From assembly GCA_030679635.1 (NCBI GenBank), contig JAUXSZ010000027.1, forward strand, positions 1 through 10,026: a stretch of 10,026 nt of DNA, in the 5' to 3' direction. The notes under the pieces were generated by a model that was given only the letters and a program-made list of their open reading frames with translations, made no database searches and had not been told where the DNA came from. Below are positions 6,214 through 10,026 of this stretch, piece by piece (the first letter of the stretch is position 1; every line of letters begins with the position of its first letter). The translations under genes were made by a program, and so were the position numbers. Origin of the DNA: Sulfuricurvum sp. GTDB lineage: Bacteria > Campylobacterota > Campylobacteria > Campylobacterales > Sulfurimonadaceae.

Positions 6214-6990
6214 TTACACCACACATACCCTTCCGTTTCGTACGTCAATGAGACCGCCAAGCTCGGCTTCGAAAATCTCACTTGGAAATTTTGCCATCAC
6301 CTCTTCATAACTTGGAGAGGTTCTACAAAATGCCATAAACAGGGTGTCATTGATTGTATTTTTGACCGACTTGGTAATAGACGCGACAAAATGGTCAAGG
6401 TTTTCAATCGCTGTTGCTTCTCCTCGAGAGAGGAGATGATGCGTCCCCTCACTCTCCCGTATGCGGTGAGGGAGTACGTATATTTGTTTTCCCATCTCCA
6501 ACGCATATTCCACGCTTCGCATACTGCCGCTCTCCATATCGGCTTCCGCAACGATCAAACATTCTCCTAATGCCACAACGATCTCATTACGAACCACAAA
6601 GCTCCACTCTCTTGCCATAAAGTCCGGCTCAAACTGCGAAATGGTGAGCCCACTGTTTTCTATGGATTCGATGAGCCCTGCATTCGCTTTTGGATAGCGG
6701 ATATTGATACCGCTGGGCAAGACGGCAATCGTATTATCAACGCCCGCACCCCCGTGAGCCAAACCATCTACACCTGCGGCGGCACCGCTGACGATAACCA
6801 TCCCGGCGTGCGAGAGTTTTTTGGCCAATTCATACGTAACCGCGCGGGTATAGGGATTTGGACGGCGGGTTCCTACGATGGAGATTTTAGGACGAGAGAG
6901 CAGCTCAAGCGACCCCTTATAGGTAAGGCTCTTTGGGTACTGTTTCATCAATACTAATTCAGGAATGGGATAAGGGATCGTATTAAACAT
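6214..6990 (-). CDS. dprA: DNA-processing protein DprA
   Basis: DprA binds incoming single-stranded DNA during natural transformation and loads RecA on it. The 258-residue protein is a Rossmann-like DprA/Smf domain: ISIVGTRRPNPY (36-47), VIVSGAAAGVDGLAHGG (65-81), IAVLPSGINIRYP (88-100), RNEIVVAL (134-141), EADMESGSM (149-157) and YVLPHRIRESEGTHHLL (171-187). It lacks the N-terminal SAM domain of longer DprA proteins. It ends in a small region (about 205-258) with PSYEEVMAKF, like the C-terminal domain of Helicobacter pylori DprA, which is of similar length. The start at 6990 has GAGAG a few bases upstream; M15 is an alternative. It lies 72 bases after the deacetylase gene, in the order ilvC, deacetylase, dprA also known from Campylobacter jejuni. 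In that species ruvX follows dprA; here it does not. Confidence 0.94.
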   Translation of the reverse strand: MFNTIPYPIPELVLMKQYPKSLTYKGSLELLSRPKISIVGTRRPNPYTRAVTYELAKKLSHAGMVIVSGAAAGVDGLAHGGAGVDNTIAVLPSGINIRYPKANAGLIESIENSGLTISQFEPDFMAREWSFVVRNEIVVALGECLIVAEADMESGSMRSVEYALEMGKQIYVLPHRIRESEGTHHLLSRGEATAIENLDHFVASITKSVKNTINDTLFMAFCRTSPSYEEVMAKFPSEIFEAELGGLIDVRNGRVCVV

Positions 6991-7062
6991 TTTAGACTCT
7001 CAAATAAAATATTTACAACAATACTTTAATACGAAGATGTGCAAGAAAAATATGGCAGGGTG

Positions 7063-8052
7063 TCAGATTTGATCAATTCTCACCAATTGAATTTCGCTCA
7101 AAATATCTTTGGACTCTTTTAACGCTTGCAGTGTATCAGGGCGTGGATGTCCGATCGCAATAGCGCTTCCGTGACGCTTTGCGATAGCAATTGCCGCACG
7201 AATCTGCTTTTTCACATTAGCAACTCCGTCTTTGTGATCTAAAAAAACGTCACGCCCTAGATAACGCAAACCGTATTTCGCATCCACCTGTTTAACTTTG
7301 CTGCTAGCAATGGTTCTGCTATCCACAAAAACAAGACCATTCTCTTTCATGATGCAAACCAGCCTATCCATTGCCCCCTCATCCGATGTAAATTTAGAAC
7401 CTGTGTGGTTGTTGATATAATGGACATTTGGATAAAGATGCTTGATCAAAGCTATTTGTTTTGTTATGGTTTCCAAGGAATCGGAGATACGAAGGGTAAT
7501 CGGCTCTTCCGCTGTAAAATCGACGGCTTCGAGTGGCAAATGGACCATATAGCCCGAAACGGATGCCGCCAATTGTGCTGAATCCGGATGACGTGCGCTT
7601 GGCGGCAAAAATGACATCACCAATGGCAGTCCAACGGATCGGATGGCGCTAACATCGTGAGCATACGATACATCGTCCATAATAATAACCAGCTTCGCTG
7701 CGCAAGCCTTGATAGGGCGTTCACTGCGCACTTCTGCGGGAGGAGGAGTTGCTTTTTTGTCTTTGGGTGCGTATTCGTGTCGAGCGCTTATCGGTTCATG
7801 TTCAAGCATCTCTCTTTTGTGCTCTTTTTTTACCTTTAACGGCTCACTCTCTTTCTCTTTTCCCAAATCTTTAATCTGCCCCATCAGATGGTGGGTTTGC
7901 TCTCTCTCTTGATCAAGCTCCTCTTGTACCTGATTGAAACCGATAAAATAACCGATCAATACGGCCAGTAAAACAGCAATAAAAACCGATAAAATAATAA
8001 TGATATTTTTGATAGATAAGAAGGTTCGAACAGAAAAAGGGGGTTTGTCCAT
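7063..8052 (-). CDS. Divergent polysaccharide deacetylase family protein (YibQ-like), membrane-anchored
   Basis: The 329-residue protein has an uncleaved-looking N-terminal membrane helix (about 16-37). A charged, partly coiled linker follows (about 41-115) with many Glu and Lys and a Pro stretch. The C-terminal domain (about 118-325) matches the divergent polysaccharide deacetylase group (Polysacc_deac_2, formerly DUF610). Family motifs are LVIIMDDVSY (121-130), MSFLPP (146-151), HLPLE (171-175), NNHTGSKFT (214-222), FVDSRT (242-247), GRDVFLDH (266-273) and AIGHPRP (299-305). The Asp and His residues in these motifs resemble metal ligands of NodB-type deacetylases, but no enzyme activity is established for this group as far as I know. 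The domain would face the periplasm. The ATG at 8052 gives a sensible membrane anchor but has no Shine-Dalgarno site. It lies 58 bases after ilvC, matching Cj0633 in Campylobacter jejuni. Confidence 0.88.
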   Translation of the reverse strand: MDKPPFSVRTFLSIKNIIIILSVFIAVLLAVLIGYFIGFNQVQEELDQEREQTHHLMGQIKDLGKEKESEPLKVKKEHKREMLEHEPISARHEYAPKDKKATPPPAEVRSERPIKACAAKLVIIMDDVSYAHDVSAIRSVGLPLVMSFLPPSARHPDSAQLAASVSGYMVHLPLEAVDFTAEEPITLRISDSLETITKQIALIKHLYPNVHYINNHTGSKFTSDEGAMDRLVCIMKENGLVFVDSRTIASSKVKQVDAKYGLRYLGRDVFLDHKDGVANVKKQIRAAIAIAKRHGSAIAIGHPRPDTLQALKESKDILSEIQLVRIDQI

Positions 8053-8079
8053 CGGGATGCGCTTGTGTTAGAATGGGAT

Positions 8080-8100
8080 GAAAGCCAGAAAATGGCTTTC
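8080..8100 (-). terminator. Stem-loop after ilvC (attenuating or processing hairpin)
   Basis: GAAAGCCA and TGGCTTTC form a perfect eight-pair stem around a five-base loop, ten bases past the ilvC stop. On the minus strand no T run follows (the sequence continues ATCCCATTC), so it is not a standard intrinsic terminator. It more likely protects the ilvC mRNA 3' end or reduces read-through into the deacetylase gene. Confidence 0.5.
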
Positions 8101-8110
8101 GAAGTACACT

Positions 8111-9133
8111 TTAGTTTGTGGTTTGATTGACGATTTTATTTTTAGAAATCCATGGCATCATGGCGCGCAAGCTAACACCTGTACGCTCGATCAATGATGC
8201 ACGAGCATTGGTGCGCTCTGCATTCATACGAGGGTATCCCGCTTGTCCTTCAAGGATGAAATCTTTTGCAAAACGGCCGTCTTGGATCTCTTTTAGGATC
8301 TCTTTCATTGCCGCTTTTGATTCGGCATTGATAACGCGTTTACCGCTGACGTAGTCACCGTATTCAGCCGTATTGGAAATAGAATAACGCATATCTGCGA
8401 TTCCCCCCTCAAACATCAAGTCAACAATCAATTTAAGCTCATGAAGACACTCAAAATAGGCCAGTTCAGGAGCATAACCAGCTTCCGTCAATGTTTCAAA
8501 TCCTGCTTGTACAAGAGATACAGCACCACCGCAAAGAACGGCTTGCTCTCCGAAAAGGTCTGTTTCTGTCTCATCTTTGAACGTTGTTTCGATGATAGCC
8601 GTACGTCCGCCACCGATAGCCGATGCATACGAAAGAGCTAACTCTTTCGTCGACCCGCTTGGGTTTTGTCCAACAGCGATAAGATCAGGGATCCCGCCGC
8701 CGCGTACAAACTCACTACGTACTGTGTGTCCCGGAGCTTTTGGAGCGATCATCGTTACGTTGATGTCTGATGCCGGATTAACGCGTCCGTAGTGGATGCT
8801 GAACCCGTGACCAAATGCGATCGTAGCACCTGATTTTAGGTTTGGAGCGATCTCATTTGCGTAAATTTCTGCTTGATTTTCATCAGGAAGAAGAATCATA
8901 ACAAAATCAGCAAATGCGCTCGCCTCTGCAACGGTCAACACTTTGAACCCTTTTGCTTCGGCTTTTGCCCATGAACTGCCCTCTTTACGCAATCCAACAA
9001 CGACTTGAACACCGCTATCGCGAAGGTTTTCAGCGTGTGCGTGACCTTGTGATCCGAAACCGATCATAGCAACAATTTTGTTTTTGATTAGATCAATATT
9101 ACAATCTTTATCGTAGTAGACGTTCAATCCCAT
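8111..9133 (-). CDS. ilvC: Ketol-acid reductoisomerase, class I
   Basis: IlvC converts acetolactate and acetohydroxybutyrate to dihydroxy acids with NAD(P)H and magnesium, the second common step to valine, isoleucine and leucine. The 340-residue length is that of class I enzymes. The Rossmann motif is GFGSQGHAHAENL (25-37), followed by the cofactor loop VVGLRKEGSSW (45-55), whose R and S residues suit NADPH. IAPKAPGHTVRSEF is near 128-142. DETETDLFGEQAVLCGG supplies the first metal-binding acids, and ECLHELKLIVDLMFEGG those of the knotted C-terminal domain. The start at 9133 is fixed by AAGGA six bases upstream (9140-9144 on the complementary strand) and by the usual MGLNVYYDKD beginning. It is the first gene of the minus-strand run toward dprA and is divergent from the unknown gene at 9299. 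No leader peptide is seen. Confidence 0.97.
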   Translation of the reverse strand: MGLNVYYDKDCNIDLIKNKIVAMIGFGSQGHAHAENLRDSGVQVVVGLRKEGSSWAKAEAKGFKVLTVAEASAFADFVMILLPDENQAEIYANEIAPNLKSGATIAFGHGFSIHYGRVNPASDINVTMIAPKAPGHTVRSEFVRGGGIPDLIAVGQNPSGSTKELALSYASAIGGGRTAIIETTFKDETETDLFGEQAVLCGGAVSLVQAGFETLTEAGYAPELAYFECLHELKLIVDLMFEGGIADMRYSISNTAEYGDYVSGKRVINAESKAAMKEILKEIQDGRFAKDFILEGQAGYPRMNAERTNARASLIERTGVSLRAMMPWISKNKIVNQTTN

Positions 9134-9168
9134 TGAGAATCCTTAAGTAAGTGCCATAGGCGCAAAAT

Positions 9169-9176
9169 TTCGCGAA
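9169..9176. repeat. Palindrome at the expected ilvC transcription start
   Basis: TTCGCGAA is a perfect eight-base palindrome directly downstream of, and touching, the ilvC -10 box. Position suggests a possible regulator site, but an eight-base palindrome may occur by chance. Confidence 0.25.
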
Positions 9177-9181
9177 TTATA
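9176..9181 (-). promoter_or_regulatory. -10 box of ilvC
   Basis: On the minus strand a perfect TATAAT lies 42 bases before the ilvC ATG and follows a T/A-rich tract. It predicts an mRNA start near 9169 and a leader of about 35 bases with a good ribosome site. A -35 hexamer is not recognisable. Confidence 0.6.
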
Positions 9182-9213
9182 GCCCATTTTTCCAAAAATT
9201 AATATTAGCAACC

Positions 9214-9223
9214 CCTTATAAGG
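9214..9223. repeat. Palindrome between the ilvC and 9299 promoters
   Basis: CCTTATAAGG is a perfect ten-base palindrome, flanked further out by ACCC (9211-9214) and GGGT (9227-9230). It sits about 33 bases upstream of the ilvC -10 box and about 45 bases upstream of the -10 box of the divergent gene, where an operator shared by both could lie. The regulator is unknown. Confidence 0.35.
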
Positions 9224-9267
9224 AAAGGGTAGATTTTCCACAGAGCTTCAAGGCAATTTAGACGTGG

Positions 9268-9273
9268 TAAAAT
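9268..9273 (+). promoter_or_regulatory. Possible -10 box of the unknown gene at 9299
   Basis: TAAAAT preceded by TGG gives an extended -10 element 25 bases before the ATG at 9299, for a leader of about 18 bases. Only a poor ribosome site (ATGGATG) lies between them. Confidence 0.45.
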
Positions 9274-9298
9274 TCACCAAAAAAATGGATGTCATCAG

Positions 9299-9937
9299 AT
9301 GAAAAAATTCAACTTATTTAAAGAGATCATTGTCGTGCAACGTGCAGATTTTATGCAAGCCATCAATTCGTCCAAACATTTTGCCATTAGTTATGACGGC
9401 AAAATTGCCTATGAACCATTTGAGGCAAATCTGATTTCAATTTACGAAGGTTCAATCCCCCCTGTTTCACCACTAAGCACCAACCTCGCGCGTCCAATCG
9501 CAGAGATGCTCGGAAGCAATTACCGCCTTGTTGAAGACGATGACCGTATCTTGATCAAAGCGACACCCGCATGGCAATCTATTATCGGGTTCAATCGCAA
9601 CCGATCCCTTTACGATGACACTTCGGGTGACGGTATTGCTGAATTTTCAGATAAAACACTCGAAACAATCGGATGGCATGCGACAGAGTTCAACATCCAA
9701 TATCGTGATATTGTGGATCAATTTGAAGAAAAAATTGAAGGAATTCTCATCTGTATCGAACAAGAGGAGCCGTATCAATTCAGCGGTCTAGGATTTCTAT
9801 TCGATATGGAAGCGGCACAAAAACTGGCATTTGACTATTGCACCAATATCATCAAAGACAAAATGGCCAATGATCCTGATTTCGCCACACTCAGCAGCGA
9901 TGAAAAAGAAGCGGCGGAGTATTTTAAAATAGTATAA
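9299..9937 (+). CDS. Uncharacterised acidic soluble protein
   Basis: I do not recognise this 212-residue protein. It has no signal peptide or membrane helix and is rich in Asp and Glu, so it is probably cytoplasmic. The N-terminal half is mixed beta/alpha in appearance (EIIVVQRADFMQAI at 9-22, HFAISYDGKIAYEPF at 27-41). A run DDDRILIKATPAW (80-92) follows, then an acidic turn YDDTSGDG (105-112), a stretch TLETIGWHATEFNIQYRDIV (120-139) and EKIEGILICIEQEEPYQFSG (144-163). The C-terminal part (about 169-210) looks helical. Its two cysteines, C152 and C181, form no known metal motif. The reading frame is convincing: it fills the space, has a plausible promoter, and codon use resembles its neighbours. 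It is divergent from ilvC, which gives no firm clue to its role. Confidence 0.8.
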   Translation: MKKFNLFKEIIVVQRADFMQAINSSKHFAISYDGKIAYEPFEANLISIYEGSIPPVSPLSTNLARPIAEMLGSNYRLVEDDDRILIKATPAWQSIIGFNRNRSLYDDTSGDGIAEFSDKTLETIGWHATEFNIQYRDIVDQFEEKIEGILICIEQEEPYQFSGLGFLFDMEAAQKLAFDYCTNIIKDKMANDPDFATLSSDEKEAAEYFKIV

Positions 9938-9963
9938 CCCTTTTTTTCCTACTCTTTACTGCC

Positions 9964-9997
9964 CCTCCAAAAAAACCTATCCTGTAGTGTTTGGAGG
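9964..9997. repeat. Inverted repeat near the right edge
   Basis: CCTCCAAA (9964-9971) and TTTGGAGG (9990-9997) are perfect eight-base arms 18 bases apart, beginning 26 bases after the stop of the 9299 gene. A T7 run (9941-9947) lies before it and an A7 run overlaps the left arm (9969-9975). It could be a long-loop terminator, a regulator site for the next gene or the edge of an element beyond the window. No gene is visible in 9938-10026. Confidence 0.45.
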
Positions 9998-10026
9998 TCT
10001 GTTCTCAAATACTTTCAGTGCCATTT

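Noticed and set aside
9234..9242. TTTTCCACA, resembling a DnaA box, upstream of the 9299 gene
   Set aside because: It is a single match to a loose consensus with no cluster, no dnaA or dnaN nearby and no AT-rich unwinding region, so an origin is not supported.
1..10026. CRISPR array, prophage, defence system or other new multi-gene system
   Set aside because: Almost all coding space is taken by recognisable core genes; no repeat-spacer pattern, integrase or transposase was seen.

Overview
The window looks like a chromosomal segment of a sulfur-oxidising Campylobacterota (Epsilonproteobacteria). Two gene blocks match orders I recall from Campylobacter jejuni: queA-tatC-tatB-hemW-rppH-lysC (Cj0577c to Cj0582) and ilvC-polysaccharide deacetylase-dprA (Cj0632 to Cj0634). 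The proteins carry Campylobacterota traits: a short DprA resembling that of Helicobacter, a Campylobacter-type SorAB pair, and AT-rich -10 boxes without clear -35 boxes. By eye the GC content is in the mid-40s, which is high for the phylum and would suit a Sulfuricurvum-like organism; the genus is an inference. No phage, insertion sequence, CRISPR array, tRNA or rRNA gene is evident.

Left part (1-2265): rppH and lysC lie on the minus strand and are joined by a one-base stop/start overlap. lysC runs off the left edge. Divergent from them across 59 bp is hemW, whose perfect -10 box sits so close to the ATG that its mRNA may be leaderless.

Middle (2341-6122): tatB, tatC and queA form a tight plus-strand operon with overlapping ends. 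Then comes sorA-sorB, with its own promoter-like -10 box and good ribosome binding sites. SorA has a twin-arginine signal, so the export genes sit close to a likely Tat substrate. SorA (molybdenum enzyme) and SorB (monohaem cytochrome c) would oxidise sulfite to sulfate in the periplasm and feed electrons to the respiratory chain.

Right part (6214-9133): dprA, a YibQ-like divergent polysaccharide deacetylase and ilvC lie on the minus strand, transcribed from ilvC toward dprA, and dprA converges on sorB. ilvC makes branched-chain amino acid precursors, DprA loads RecA on incoming DNA, and the deacetylase-like protein is envelope-anchored. Divergent from ilvC is a 212-residue acidic soluble protein of unknown function (9299-9937). 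The last 89 bases hold an inverted repeat but no recognisable gene.

Most of the window is ordinary core genome. The items most worth a second look are the unknown gene beside ilvC, the placement of sorAB between the two conserved blocks, the probable leaderless hemW mRNA, and several intergenic or gene-end inverted repeats.
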